Shown piece by piece: positions 8,778 through 16,865 of a stretch of DNA of 64,000 nucleotides; within the stretch, counting starts at the first letter, position 1, and every line of letters begins with the position of its first letter. The stretch spans positions 21,727 through 85,726 of the forward strand of contig CAMDDZ010000013.1 in the NCBI GenBank assembly GCA_945893145.1, in the 5' to 3' direction. Below the pieces are notes generated by a model. The model was not told where the DNA came from. It did not search any database and was given only the letters and a program-made list of their open reading frames with translations. This stretch comes from Rhodoplanes serenus (GTDB lineage: Bacteria > Pseudomonadota > Alphaproteobacteria > Rhizobiales > Xanthobacteraceae). The position numbers and the translations under genes were made by a program.

Positions 8778-9790
8778 CTGCGCGCGGGATGCGCCACGCG
8801 CTCGCCGCCGCGATGATCCTCAGCGTCGCCGCGACACCCGCCGCGGCCCAGCAATCCATGGTCGAAGACGTCACCATCGCGGTGCCGAATTTCACCTTTA
8901 CGCTGACACCGAACTTCATCGCCGAGGAACTGGGCCTGTGGGCCAAGCACGGACTGCGCGTCAAGACCGTGCAAATCTCCGGCGTCGGCGCGACCAACGC
9001 GGTGATCGCCGGTAGCGCCGATTTCTCGCAGGCCGGTGGCTCGACGCTGACGCGGGCGGCGGCGCGTGGTCAGCGGCTGCTCGCCATCGCCAACACGGCC
9101 GAGCGCAACATCGTCACCATCACGATGCGCAAGGCGGTCGCGGCGGCCGCCAACTTCGACGCCAGTGCGCCGCTGGAAAAGCGCGCGGAGGTGCTGCGCG
9201 GCAAAACCTTCGGCGTCGGTTCGATCAATGCCAACCCGCATGCCTATTTGCTGGTGATCGCGGCGCGCGCCGGGATCACGCCCGATGGCCTGCGCGTGAC
9301 CGCGCTCGAGGGCAACGCCATGCTGGCCGCCTTCCAGAGCCGGCAGATCGACGGCATGTCGAACAGCCCCCCGTTCCCGCTCAAGCCGGTGATCGACGGC
9401 GCCTCCGTTGTGATCGCAAGCGGCGCCGCGGGCGATCCGCCGAACGCCATTCCGTTCGCCTACAACGTCATCGTGGCGCGACCGGATACCTGCGAGAAGC
9501 GCCGCTCGGTGTGCCAGAAGATGGCGCAAGTGATGAAGGAGGCGCTCGAATATTTGCACGCGCATCCCACAGAGGTGGTCGCGATTCTCGCCAAGCGCTT
9601 TCCCAATCTCGAGCGCGCGCTGATCGAAGCGGCGTTCGAGGACATCCGCAAATCGACGCCGCGTGTGCCAGTGGTGACGCGCGAGGCGCTGGAGAACTCG
9701 GACGACTTCAATGTCGCCGCGGGCTTCATGAAAGCCGCAGACAAGCTGAAGAGCTACGACGGGCTGTTTACGGATCAGTTTTTGAAGTGA
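8774..9790 (+). CDS. NMT1/SsuA-family substrate-binding protein, tandem copy B
   Basis: The 338-residue paralogue aligns along its whole length with the gene just upstream (shared blocks LGLWAKHGLRVKTVQISGVG, NAMLAAFQSRQIDG, FPLKPV, and C-terminal GLFTDQF). A signal peptide ends near PAAAQ. The paired cysteines DTCEKRRSVC are retained. It ends 6 bp before the convergent FAH-family gene. The pair looks like a tandem duplication followed by divergence, perhaps giving two ligand specificities for a shared importer located elsewhere. Confidence 0.83.
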   Translation: MTARGMRHALAAAMILSVAATPAAAQQSMVEDVTIAVPNFTFTLTPNFIAEELGLWAKHGLRVKTVQISGVGATNAVIAGSADFSQAGGSTLTRAAARGQRLLAIANTAERNIVTITMRKAVAAAANFDASAPLEKRAEVLRGKTFGVGSINANPHAYLLVIAARAGITPDGLRVTALEGNAMLAAFQSRQIDGMSNSPPFPLKPVIDGASVVIASGAAGDPPNAIPFAYNVIVARPDTCEKRRSVCQKMAQVMKEALEYLHAHPTEVVAILAKRFPNLERALIEAAFEDIRKSTPRVPVVTREALENSDDFNVAAGFMKAADKLKSYDGLFTDQFLK

Positions 9791-9796
9791 CTGCAG

Positions 9797-10627
9797 CTAC
9801 TTTTCATCCACAATCTTCGTCCGCAGCACGCCGATCTTGGTGATCTCGACCTCCAGCGTGTCGCCGGGCTTCATCCAGAGCGGCGGCTTGCGGCCATGGC
9901 CGACGCCTTCCGGCGTGCCGGTGGCGATGATGTCGCCCGGATGCAGCGTGGTGAAATCCGAGCAAAAGCTGACGATCTGCTGGCACGAATAGATCAGCTT
10001 GTCCGTTCCGGAGTGCTGCACTTGCGCGCCGTTCAGCCGCGTGGTCAGCGTGAGCTGGCTCGGATCGGGGATTTCGTCGCTCGTCACCATCCAGGGGCCG
10101 AGCGGTCCGGTGCCGGGCCAGTTCTTGCCCGAGGTGACGGAGAACTTCTGGTAGTCGCGCACGCTGCCATCGACAAAGATTGTGTAGCCCGCGACATGAT
10201 CGAGTGCGCGCTCCATCGGAATATGACGGCCGCCCTTGCCGATCACCATGGTCAGCTCGCCCTCGAAGTCGAAGTTGTCGGAGAGCTTGGGACGGATCAT
10301 CTCGCCCTCATGGCCGACCAGCGTGTCGGTGAAGCGGATGAACAGGCTCGGCTGCTTGGGCAACTCGCGCCCGACCTCGGCGGCGTGCGACTTGTAGTTA
10401 ACCCCGGCGCAGAGAATTTTCTCCGGCTTCGGGATCACCGGCAGGAACCGGATGTCGGAGAGCTTGTGATCCGGTTTGGCGCCCTGGGTTGCCTTGCGGA
10501 TGTCGCCGAGCGCGCCGGCCGCCAGCGCCTCGCGCAGCGACTTGTGGCTTTTCACGGTGACGACGCCATCGCCCTGCACCACGCCGAAGCTTTCCTGGCC
10601 GCCGACAACGTAGCTTGCGAGTTTCAT
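9797..10627 (-). CDS. Fumarylacetoacetate hydrolase (FAH) family protein
   Basis: This 276-residue cytoplasmic enzyme belongs to the FAH superfamily, whose members hydrolyse or decarboxylate acylpyruvates and 2-oxo-dioates using a divalent metal. The catalytic-site segments are visible: ILCAGVNYKSHAAE, the metal-binding FEGELTMVIGKGG, and TGTPEGVGHGRKPP near the C-terminus. It is the last gene of a five-gene operon, 10 bp after a permease, so it probably processes what the importer brings in or what the Pht5-like protein makes. Exact substrate unknown. Confidence 0.9.
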   Translation of the reverse strand: MKLASYVVGGQESFGVVQGDGVVTVKSHKSLREALAAGALGDIRKATQGAKPDHKLSDIRFLPVIPKPEKILCAGVNYKSHAAEVGRELPKQPSLFIRFTDTLVGHEGEMIRPKLSDNFDFEGELTMVIGKGGRHIPMERALDHVAGYTIFVDGSVRDYQKFSVTSGKNWPGTGPLGPWMVTSDEIPDPSQLTLTTRLNGAQVQHSGTDKLIYSCQQIVSFCSDFTTLHPGDIIATGTPEGVGHGRKPPLWMKPGDTLEVEITKIGVLRTKIVDEK

Positions 10628-10637
10628 TGCCTGTTCC

Positions 10638-11453
10638 TCATAGCTGCATATCCCGTTCGACCGGCCGCCACTTCAGCGCACGCCGTTCCAGCCCATTGAC
10701 GATGCCGTTGATGATGAGCACCAGCGCCACCGCGACCACGATACCGGCGAACACGCCGGTCGTGTCGGAGAGCTGGCGCGCGCGCTCGATGGAAAACCCG
10801 ACGCCTTCGGTCGCCACCAGGAACTCGCCGACGATGGCCGCGCTGACCGCGCGCGGCAGCGCGACCTTCAGCCCGGTAAAGAAGAACGGCAAGAGCGACA
10901 CCCAGATCACCTTGCGGGCGATGATGTGCTCGGGCGCGCCGAGAATGCGCGCCATGTTGATCAGCCGCTGATCCGTGTTGCGCATGCCGGCGGAGACGGT
11001 GATGAACACGATGTAGAACACGAACAGCGTGACCACGATGGCCTTCGGCGCGTCGCCGATGCCAAACCACAAGATCAGCCAGGGCGTCAGCGCGTATTTC
11101 GGGATGCCCTGCGACGCCAGGATGAAGGGCTCGATCGCTTCGGTGGCGCGCGGCGACAACCTCAGGAGAAACGGCAGGCCCACGCCAGCAAGGCAGCCGA
11201 TCGCGAAGCCGATGGTGGAGACGCGCATGGTGGCGGCAATGTCGGTGAGAAGCTTGCCGTTCCCAGCCATCTCGACGATGCGCAGCGCGGTTTCCAGCGG
11301 CGGCGCGAAGAACAGCGGGCCAAAGGCGCGCGCACCCCACTCCCAGGCCAGCAGCAATGCCAGCGCGAGCGCGATGCGTCCGCCGACGATGATGATTTTG
11401 CGCGAGACCGCGCGGCCTTCCGGCAGATCAGCGGCGAATTCGGCGCTGCTCAT
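10638..11453 (-). CDS. ABC transporter permease (SsuC/TauC type), second of operon
   Basis: This 271-residue inner-membrane permease has about six helices and the EAA loop (GAPEHIIARKVIWVSLLP) that contacts the ATPase. The start at 11453 (MSSAEFAADL) overlaps the ATPase stop by 4 bp, so a longer frame upstream was discarded. Together with the permease at 12246-13022 it would give a heterodimeric channel. The partner ATPase lies between the two permease genes. Confidence 0.9.
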   Translation of the reverse strand: MSSAEFAADLPEGRAVSRKIIIVGGRIALALALLLAWEWGARAFGPLFFAPPLETALRIVEMAGNGKLLTDIAATMRVSTIGFAIGCLAGVGLPFLLRLSPRATEAIEPFILASQGIPKYALTPWLILWFGIGDAPKAIVVTLFVFYIVFITVSAGMRNTDQRLINMARILGAPEHIIARKVIWVSLLPFFFTGLKVALPRAVSAAIVGEFLVATEGVGFSIERARQLSDTTGVFAGIVVAVALVLIINGIVNGLERRALKWRPVERDMQL

Positions 11454-12241
11454 TGCACGTCCGCCCTGATGCGCTGGTGGATCGCGGCGAAGCCCGGCAG
11501 TGTGAAGATGTCTTTGATATTGCGCGGGCGCGGGATCGGAATCGCGTGCTCGCCCGCAATGCGCGCGGGGCGGCGGCTCAGCACCAGCGCGCGATCGCCG
11601 AGCGCGATGGCCTCGGTGATATCGTGCGTGACAAAGACGATAGTCTTGCGCTTGAGGCTCCACAGCCGCAGCAAGTCCTCCTGCAATTGCGTTCGGGTCT
11701 GCGCATCGACCGCGGCGAACGGCTCGTCCATCAGGATGACCGGCGGGTCATAGACCAGCGTGCGGATCAGCGCGGCGCGCTTGCGCATACCGCCGGACAA
11801 CTCGTGCGGATAGTAGCGCTCGAAGCCCACAAGCCCGACCGCCTGAATGAGCTCCGCGGCCCGCGCCCGTGCCGCGTCGTCGATGCCGCCCTGCACTTCA
11901 AGCGGGAACAGCACGTTGTCGATGGTGGTGCGCCAGGGCAGCAGATTGTCGTCCTGCGTGACGTAGCCGATGCGGCGATCGAGGCCGGGCCGCAGCGATT
12001 TCTGCCCGGGCGACACGGTCAGCACGCCATCGAACACGATCTCGCCTTCGCTCGCCGTGTCGATCTGCGCGATGATGTTGAGCAACGTCGACTTGCCGGC
12101 GCCGGACGGCCCGACGATGGTGAGCAACTCGCCCGCACCAACGGAGAACGTCATGTCCTGGATGATCCAGGGTGGCGGCTCGCGCCCGGCCCGCGCCGGA
12201 AAGCGCTTGCCGAGGCCCCTGATCTCCAGCATCGCCGCCAT
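11450..12241 (-). CDS. ABC transporter ATPase (SsuB/TauB type)
   Basis: The 263-residue nucleotide-binding subunit has Walker A GPSGAGKST, a Q-loop (TQDDNLLPW), the signature LSGGMRKR, Walker B VILMDEPF and switch His in FVTHDITEA. The start at 12241 (MAAMLEIRGLG) fits the family N-terminus and lies 4 bp after the preceding permease stop. It powers the importer encoded on both sides. Confidence 0.92.
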   Translation of the reverse strand: MAAMLEIRGLGKRFPARAGREPPPWIIQDMTFSVGAGELLTIVGPSGAGKSTLLNIIAQIDTASEGEIVFDGVLTVSPGQKSLRPGLDRRIGYVTQDDNLLPWRTTIDNVLFPLEVQGGIDDAARARAAELIQAVGLVGFERYYPHELSGGMRKRAALIRTLVYDPPVILMDEPFAAVDAQTRTQLQEDLLRLWSLKRKTIVFVTHDITEAIALGDRALVLSRRPARIAGEHAIPIPRPRNIKDIFTLPGFAAIHQRIRADVQ

Positions 12242-12245
12242 CGGT

Positions 12246-13022
12246 CTATGTCCCGTGATCGACGATGAGCGCCGCACCGCGCGGACGCCAGCGCAACAGG
12301 AAACGCTCGGCGAGGTCCACCAGCGCGATAAAGGCATGCACGATCAGCGCTGCCGCCAGGATCGCGACGAACACCTGTGTGGTGTCGAAGTTCATCGCCC
12401 CGGTCTGCACCAGATAGCCAAGCCCGCGGTTGGACGAGATCAGTTCGGCAATCACGGCGCCGCCGATCGCGTAAGGCACCGCGATCCGAAAGCCCGCGAA
12501 AATCGCAGGCACGGCGCCGGGGAATACGATGTGGCGCCCGACCTGGCGTTCGCTGGCGCCGACCACCTGCGCCATCTGCACCAGCTTGGTGTCGAGCGCG
12601 CGCACGCCTGAAAGTGTCGAGAAATAGACGATGAAGAACACCACCGCGGCGACCAGCGCGATCTTGGATTCGATGCCAATGCCGAACCACAGAATGAACA
12701 GCGGCGCGAACGCGAGCTTGGGCGCGCCGTAGCCGCCGACCATGAACGGATCGAGGATCGCGACGATGATCGGCTGCCGCCGCAACACAAACGGCAGCAG
12801 CACCGCCGGCACACCGCCGATCACGGAACCGGCCAGCGCTTCGGTGATGGTGTAGCTGCCATGACGCACAAGCTCGCCGTCGGAGAGCGATACGAAGAAG
12901 CGCGAGATCGTGGCCCAGGGAGAACTCAGCCAATAGGCGCCGAACACCGCACTGCCGGCCTGCCACGCCGCCAGCAAGATCAGCAGCACCACCAGCCGGT
13001 CGAACCACACACGCAGACGCAT
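12246..13022 (-). CDS. ABC transporter permease (SsuC/TauC type), first of operon
   Basis: The 258-residue membrane protein has about six helices and an EAA loop (GASERQVGRHIVFPGAVP). It follows the Pht5-like gene by 9 bp and precedes the ATPase gene by 4 bp. The similarity to the permease at 10638-11453 is that of distant paralogues, not a recent duplication. Confidence 0.9.
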   Translation of the reverse strand: MRLRVWFDRLVVLLILLAAWQAGSAVFGAYWLSSPWATISRFFVSLSDGELVRHGSYTITEALAGSVIGGVPAVLLPFVLRRQPIIVAILDPFMVGGYGAPKLAFAPLFILWFGIGIESKIALVAAVVFFIVYFSTLSGVRALDTKLVQMAQVVGASERQVGRHIVFPGAVPAIFAGFRIAVPYAIGGAVIAELISSNRGLGYLVQTGAMNFDTTQVFVAILAAALIVHAFIALVDLAERFLLRWRPRGAALIVDHGT

Positions 13023-13031
13023 CTCAAAACC

Positions 13032-14015
13032 TTAATGCAGGCCGTGCACCGGCACGAACAGGTCGTCCACCTTGGGCGCCTTGGCGATCACGCCCTGCTC
13101 GACGAGATAGCGCACCAGGGCGTCCAGCGTCGGACGGTTCGGCTCGACGCCATAGGGCCAGGGATCGCCGCCGAACACCGCTTCGATGTCGTCGATCTCC
13201 GCGTGCATCCACGGCAGCATGGCGCGCAGCGTCCCGCGGTAGCGCATCCGCTCGTAGGCGATGTCCTTGGAACGGTTAAAGGCGTTGAACAGGCTGGTCG
13301 CGACGAATGGATGCTTTTCATAGACATCCTTCTTGATCGCGATCAGGTGCATGATCGGAAAGATTTTGGTGCGCCGATAATAGTCCATCTCGGCGGCGCG
13401 ATAGTCCGGATACAGACGCACGATGTCGGGGTTGCGGCCGAAGCAATCCGGCACGCCGGTGCCGATCAGCGCCTGCACTTCACCCTTGTCGAGCAATTCG
13501 CTGAGTGACTTTCCGGACTTGTTGTCGGCGATCGAGATTTTCTTCACCGGCGGCAGGATGGTCGGTTTGCCATGCGGTTTCGCGCTGTTGATATCACCTT
13601 CGATCCACTCGACGCTGGAGAAGTCGATGCCGTGCTCGTCGCTGAGCAGCCCGCGCTGGAAGATCGCCGCCGTCATGGCGTAGCGCGGCACGGCGATTCG
13701 CTTGCCGGCCAGATCCTTCGGCGCCTTGATGTGCCTTCTGTTGATGAAGATGAAGCTGTGCCGAAACACGCGCGAGGCAAACACCGGCAATGCGACGAAC
13801 GGATTCTGATTGGCCATGAAGCGCGAGACGAATTCGGAGGAGGAAAATTCCGAGGAGTCGAATTCGAGTCCGCCCGCCATGCGGTCGAAGATGTTGCGCG
13901 GCTCGTCGTTGGCGATGAAGTTCAGATCGACGCCCTCGACCGGTACCTCGCCGGTGTAGAGCGCCTGCATCCGGTCGTAGAGGCCGCAGGCGAAGGTGAT
14001 CGACGGCTTGGACAT
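13032..14015 (-). CDS. Pht5-like protein (4,5-dihydroxyphthalate decarboxylase family / cytoplasmic SBP-like fold)
   Basis: The 327-residue product starts directly with the mature fold (SITFACGLYDRMQALYTGEV) and has no signal peptide, unlike every other receptor here. The pattern EGVDLNFIANDEPRNIFDRM, FDSSEFSSSEF and FVALPVF matches the family typified by Pseudomonas Pht5, which decarboxylates 4,5-dihydroxyphthalate but has the periplasmic-binding-protein fold. It heads an operon with two permeases, an ATPase and an FAH-family hydrolase. It could be a true decarboxylase or a receptor exported without a recognisable signal; I favour the enzyme. Confidence 0.7.
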   Translation of the reverse strand: MSKPSITFACGLYDRMQALYTGEVPVEGVDLNFIANDEPRNIFDRMAGGLEFDSSEFSSSEFVSRFMANQNPFVALPVFASRVFRHSFIFINRRHIKAPKDLAGKRIAVPRYAMTAAIFQRGLLSDEHGIDFSSVEWIEGDINSAKPHGKPTILPPVKKISIADNKSGKSLSELLDKGEVQALIGTGVPDCFGRNPDIVRLYPDYRAAEMDYYRRTKIFPIMHLIAIKKDVYEKHPFVATSLFNAFNRSKDIAYERMRYRGTLRAMLPWMHAEIDDIEAVFGGDPWPYGVEPNRPTLDALVRYLVEQGVIAKAPKVDDLFVPVHGLH

Positions 14016-14118
14016 TGCTCCCCCAGCTTGCGCGCCCCGCGCTCGATGCAGGCATTACAACCTTGCGACAGCGGCGACGCAAGCTAACATCGCCCGGCTC
14101 CCAGCGTAGATATGTTGT

Positions 14119-14148
14119 ATTGGCAAAGCTTGCCAATTGTGCTATCTA
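14119..14148 (+). promoter_or_regulatory. Operator palindrome and promoter of the parDE-like pair
   Basis: ATTGGCAA (14119-14126) and TTGCCAAT (14130-14137) form an 8-bp inverted repeat with a 3-bp spacer. TTGGCA at 14120-14125 resembles a -35 box and TATCTA at 14143-14148 a -10 box, 17 bp apart. The left arm covers the -35, as expected for an autorepressing antitoxin. The antitoxin ATG at 14156 would fall almost on the transcription start and lacks a Shine-Dalgarno sequence, so the message may be leaderless. All inferred from motifs. Confidence 0.5.
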
Positions 14149-14155
14149 TCAGCAC

Positions 14156-14437
14156 ATGCCGACCCGCAACATCAATTTGACCACCGAACAGGACGCCTTT
14201 GTCGAGAAGGTTGTCCGCTCTGGCGAATATCAGAATGCAAGCGAAGCAGTTCGTGACGCGTTGCGCGCATTACAGCAACGGCGGAGCGAGGATGCGCTGA
14301 AGCTGAAGGCGCTGCGAACTCAGTTAAAGGCTGGCGTCGATGCGCTTGAACGCGGAGAGTTCGTCGAAATGGATGACGCTGGCCTTGGCGACTATCTTGA
14401 GGGACTGACGAGCAATCGGACAAAGGCTGCGCGCTGA
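14156..14437 (+). CDS. ParD-like antitoxin (CopG/RHH family)
   Basis: The 93-residue protein opens with a ribbon-helix-helix motif: strand NINLTTEQDAFVEKVV and helix YQNASEAVRDALRALQQR, the usual ParD signature. Such antitoxins repress their own promoter and cap the ParE toxin with their C-terminal half. The toxin gene starts 4 bp after its stop. The chosen ATG skips a longer, implausible N-terminal extension. Neighbours on either side are metabolic, so the module is probably an acquired unit. Confidence 0.88.
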   Translation: MPTRNINLTTEQDAFVEKVVRSGEYQNASEAVRDALRALQQRRSEDALKLKALRTQLKAGVDALERGEFVEMDDAGLGDYLEGLTSNRTKAAR

Positions 14438-14441
14438 CCCG

Positions 14442-14807
14442 ATGGCGCGGGTTCGACTTTCTTATCCGGCACAGTCTGATCTCTCTCACATTCTTGCAAC
14501 CAGCACCGAGCGTTGGGGTATCGAAGCGCGCCGCCGCTACGCCGCGCTCATCGCAGCGGCCATGCGAAAAGCCGCAGCCGATCCAAACGGACCCGCAACC
14601 CGCAACCGGAGCGAGGCCCTGAGTGGCGTGCGTAGCCTGCACCTCCGCCACGCAGGCGCCGACAGTCCGAGAGATAAAGTGGGAGCACCAGTTCACATTA
14701 TCTACTATCGCATCGCTGGACCCGATCTGATTGAGATCGTCCGTGTCTTGCATGAACGCATGGAGCCGAGTCAGCATCTCGATCCGGGTTCCAGCTCTCG
14801 GGAGTGA
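14442..14807 (+). CDS. ParE-like toxin (RelE/ParE superfamily)
   Basis: This 121-residue protein matches the ParE toxin fold: LSYPAQSDLSHILATSTERWG at the N-terminus, a middle arginine-rich segment, then HIIYYRIAGPDLIEIVRVLHERM at the end. Family members poison DNA gyrase or, less often, other targets, and are neutralised by the ParD partner encoded 4 bp upstream. Length is slightly above the usual 95-105 residues because of a C-terminal extension. Which target it hits cannot be told. Confidence 0.85.
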   Translation: MARVRLSYPAQSDLSHILATSTERWGIEARRRYAALIAAAMRKAAADPNGPATRNRSEALSGVRSLHLRHAGADSPRDKVGAPVHIIYYRIAGPDLIEIVRVLHERMEPSQHLDPGSSSRE

Positions 14808-14814
14808 CGTCACC

Positions 14815-15588
14815 ATGCCCACCAATCCCCGCTTCGATCTCGAAGGCCGCGTCGCCATCATCACCGGCGGCGGCAAGGGCATCGGCAAGGTCTATGCACA
14901 GGAGTTCGCGCGCGCCGGCGCCAAGGTGGTGACGGCGGACATTGACGGCGCCGCAGCCGAAGAGGTGGCGGCGGGCATTGTGCGCAACAACGGCGAGGCG
15001 TTGGGACTTCGGACCGATGTGTCGGACGAGGCCTCCGCGAACGCAATGGCCAAGGCCGCGATCGACCGCTTCGGCGGCATCGACATATTGGTCAACAACG
15101 CGTCGCTGATGAGCGTGCTGCCGCGCCGCTCGTGGATGGAAATTCCGGTGAAGGAATGGGACGACGTGATGGCGGTCAACCTGCGCGGCTTGCTGCTGTG
15201 CAGTCGCGCGGTGGTGCCGGCGATGAAGACGCGCGGCCGCGGCAAGATCGTCAACATCTCGTCGAGCCGGGTGTGGGATGGCACGCCGAACCGGCTACAC
15301 TACACCACGTCAAAGGCCGGCGTGATCGGATTCACCCGCGCTCTCGCGCGCGAGCTTGGCGAGCTCAACATTACGGTCAACGCGGTGACGCCTGGCATGA
15401 CGCTGAGCGAGACGCAGGTCGCCACCACGTCGAACAACTACGCCGCCACGCGCTCGGGCGGCCGCGCGCTCGGCCGCGATCAATATCCGGAGGACCTGGT
15501 CGGCACCGTCATGTTTTTGTCGTCATCGGGCAGCGATTTCATCACCGGCCAGACCATCAACGTGGATGGCGGCAAGGCCATGCACTGA
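14815..15588 (+). CDS. Short-chain dehydrogenase/reductase (SDR)
   Basis: The 257-residue NAD(P)-dependent oxidoreductase has the classical SDR elements in order: cofactor motif TGGGKGIG, NNAS for the central sheet, catalytic Ser in NISSSRVW, YTTSK catalytic Tyr/Lys pair, and a PGMT segment. The start at 14815 begins 8 bp after the toxin stop. It resembles 3-oxoacyl-ACP reductase-like dehydrogenases but also sugar or alcohol dehydrogenases; substrate unknown. Confidence 0.9.
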   Translation: MPTNPRFDLEGRVAIITGGGKGIGKVYAQEFARAGAKVVTADIDGAAAEEVAAGIVRNNGEALGLRTDVSDEASANAMAKAAIDRFGGIDILVNNASLMSVLPRRSWMEIPVKEWDDVMAVNLRGLLLCSRAVVPAMKTRGRGKIVNISSSRVWDGTPNRLHYTTSKAGVIGFTRALARELGELNITVNAVTPGMTLSETQVATTSNNYAATRSGGRALGRDQYPEDLVGTVMFLSSSGSDFITGQTINVDGGKAMH

Positions 15589-15661
15589 CGGTATTTCCAC
15601 AACTCAGCCGGGCAGCGGAAAATCGCCACAGGATCAAAGCCTTCGGTTGAGCGCCTTGCAA

Positions 15662-15679
15662 TTATCCACACCGTCCACA
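15662..15679. promoter_or_regulatory. Perfect DnaA-box match with adjacent degenerate box
   Basis: TTATCCACA occurs on the plus strand at 15662-15670 and is followed at once by CCGTCCACA, which matches the consensus only in its second half. The site is in the 193-bp gap between the SDR and the DUF2188-like gene. It is the second intergenic DnaA-box match in this window. Motif evidence only. Confidence 0.3.
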
Positions 15680-15781
15680 GGCGGCCGCCACGCGACATCG
15701 CGCCCGCGGGAACCGGCACAGCCCCGCCGCATTTAACCGGATACCTACGTCACGGGCGGGTGGTCAACCACGCGGAGATCG

Positions 15782-16030
15782 ATGATGGGCACGTCCCATT
15801 ATTTTGTTCTGTACGAAGACGGCGCCTGGAAAATCCAGTGCGACGGCGAAAATTCCGAGCCCTATGCGGACAAGCACCAAGCCTTCAAGGACGCGGTGGG
15901 ACTTGCCCACCTGGACGATCGCAACGGCCGCGAAGCCCAAGTGATCGTGCAATGCGAGGACGACCTGTTCCGTCCGGAATGGGACTCGAGCCGCGACTCC
16001 TATCCGCCGCCGCTGGTGCCCGAACATTAA
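15782..16030 (+). CDS. Small conserved protein (DUF2188-like)
   Basis: The 82-residue product reads SHYFVLYEDGAWKIQCDGE, then KHQAFKDAVGLAH and QVIVQCEDDLF. This resembles DUF2188, a short domain of three strands and a helix seen in many alphaproteobacteria and of unknown function. Two adjacent ATGs exist (15782, 15785); GGAG at 15774-15777 is better spaced for the second. It is followed by the hairpin at 16138 and the response regulator. Confidence 0.7.
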   Translation: MMGTSHYFVLYEDGAWKIQCDGENSEPYADKHQAFKDAVGLAHLDDRNGREAQVIVQCEDDLFRPEWDSSRDSYPPPLVPEH

Positions 16031-16137
16031 AACCTTACACGCTTAGCGTGCATCCGTCTGATCTGGAAACTCCAGGCAGGCAATCGCTAGGCATGCGACA
16101 AACCACGGACTGGCGCGCGCACGACGAAACGCTACAT

Positions 16138-16171
16138 TAGACGGCGGAACGGTAAAACGAACCGCCGTCTA
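16138..16171. other. Perfect 10-bp hairpin upstream of response regulator
   Basis: TAGACGGCGG (16138-16147) and CCGCCGTCTA (16162-16171) pair perfectly around a 14-nt loop. The right arm ends 14 bp before the response regulator ATG. No U-run follows, so it is a weak candidate for a terminator and could be a 5'-leader structure or an operator palindrome. Confidence 0.45.
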
Positions 16172-16185
16172 TCAAGGCTTTCATC

Positions 16186-16614
16186 ATGACGCCGGATGCC
16201 CCCCAGACCGTATCGCGACCCGAGCCTGCGCCAAGCCACTTGCCGCGCGTGCTGATCGTCGAGGACGAGTTGTTGGTGGCGTGGCACCTGGAGTCGCTGG
16301 TGCGCGATCAGAGTCTTGAGGTCTGTGGCCTTGTCCCAGACGGCGACGGCGCGATCGAACAGGCGGACGACCTCGACGTCGATCTGATCCTGATGGACAT
16401 CCGGCTCGCCGGCCGCATGGACGGCATCGAGGCGGCCAAGCGGATCCGCCAGCAACGCAGCACGCCGATCATCTTCATCACCGCCCACGGCGACCCAGCG
16501 ACCTGCGCGCATATCGAGCGCATCGTTCCGGGCTCGCCGGTGCTCGCCAAGCCGGTTTCGGCCGAACGCCTGCGCGAGGCGATCGCGAGCGTCCTCAAGC
16601 TCAAGCCGCAATAG
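16186..16614 (+). CDS. Single-domain response regulator (CheY-like receiver)
   Basis: The 142-residue protein is one receiver domain with no output domain. The acidic pair is in VLIVEDELLV, the phosphoacceptor Asp in LILMDIRLAG, the conserved Thr in IIFITAHGD and the Lys in VLAKPVS. It would be phosphorylated by a histidine kinase encoded elsewhere. A 23-residue N-terminal tail precedes the domain. No kinase gene is close by. Confidence 0.9.
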   Translation: MTPDAPQTVSRPEPAPSHLPRVLIVEDELLVAWHLESLVRDQSLEVCGLVPDGDGAIEQADDLDVDLILMDIRLAGRMDGIEAAKRIRQQRSTPIIFITAHGDPATCAHIERIVPGSPVLAKPVSAERLREAIASVLKLKPQ

Positions 16615-16685
16615 CGCACCTTAAGCACGAACCCAACGGCCGTTCGTCCCCGCACCCAATCGGGACCTTGCCGCGCGCTCGCTTC

Positions 16686-16817
16686 ACCTCTCCCGTGGGG
16701 AGAGGTCGCCGAGCTGTAGCGCGTCGGAGATGCGCTACAGCTCGGCGGGTGAGGGCGTACGACTCATCGATAGGCCCGAACCCCCTCACCCCAACCCTCT
16801 CCCCAGCGGGGAGAGGG
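16686..16817. repeat. Composite palindrome, CTCTCCCC/GGGGAGAG family, copy A
   Basis: The element starts with ACCTCTCCC-GT-GGGGAGAGGT and ends with a second palindrome (CTCTCCCC-AGC-GGGGAGAG). Inside, a 15-bp perfect inverted repeat (16708-16722 with 16732-16746, GCCGAGCTGTAGCGC) is bounded by a 9-nt loop. It fills the gap between the response regulator and a convergent ThDP-enzyme gene and may serve as a bidirectional terminator. Confidence 0.75.
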
Positions 16818-16865
16818 AGCACGCCTGCGCTTGGGGCTGACGCTTCGATTCAAGCCAAACACGCT

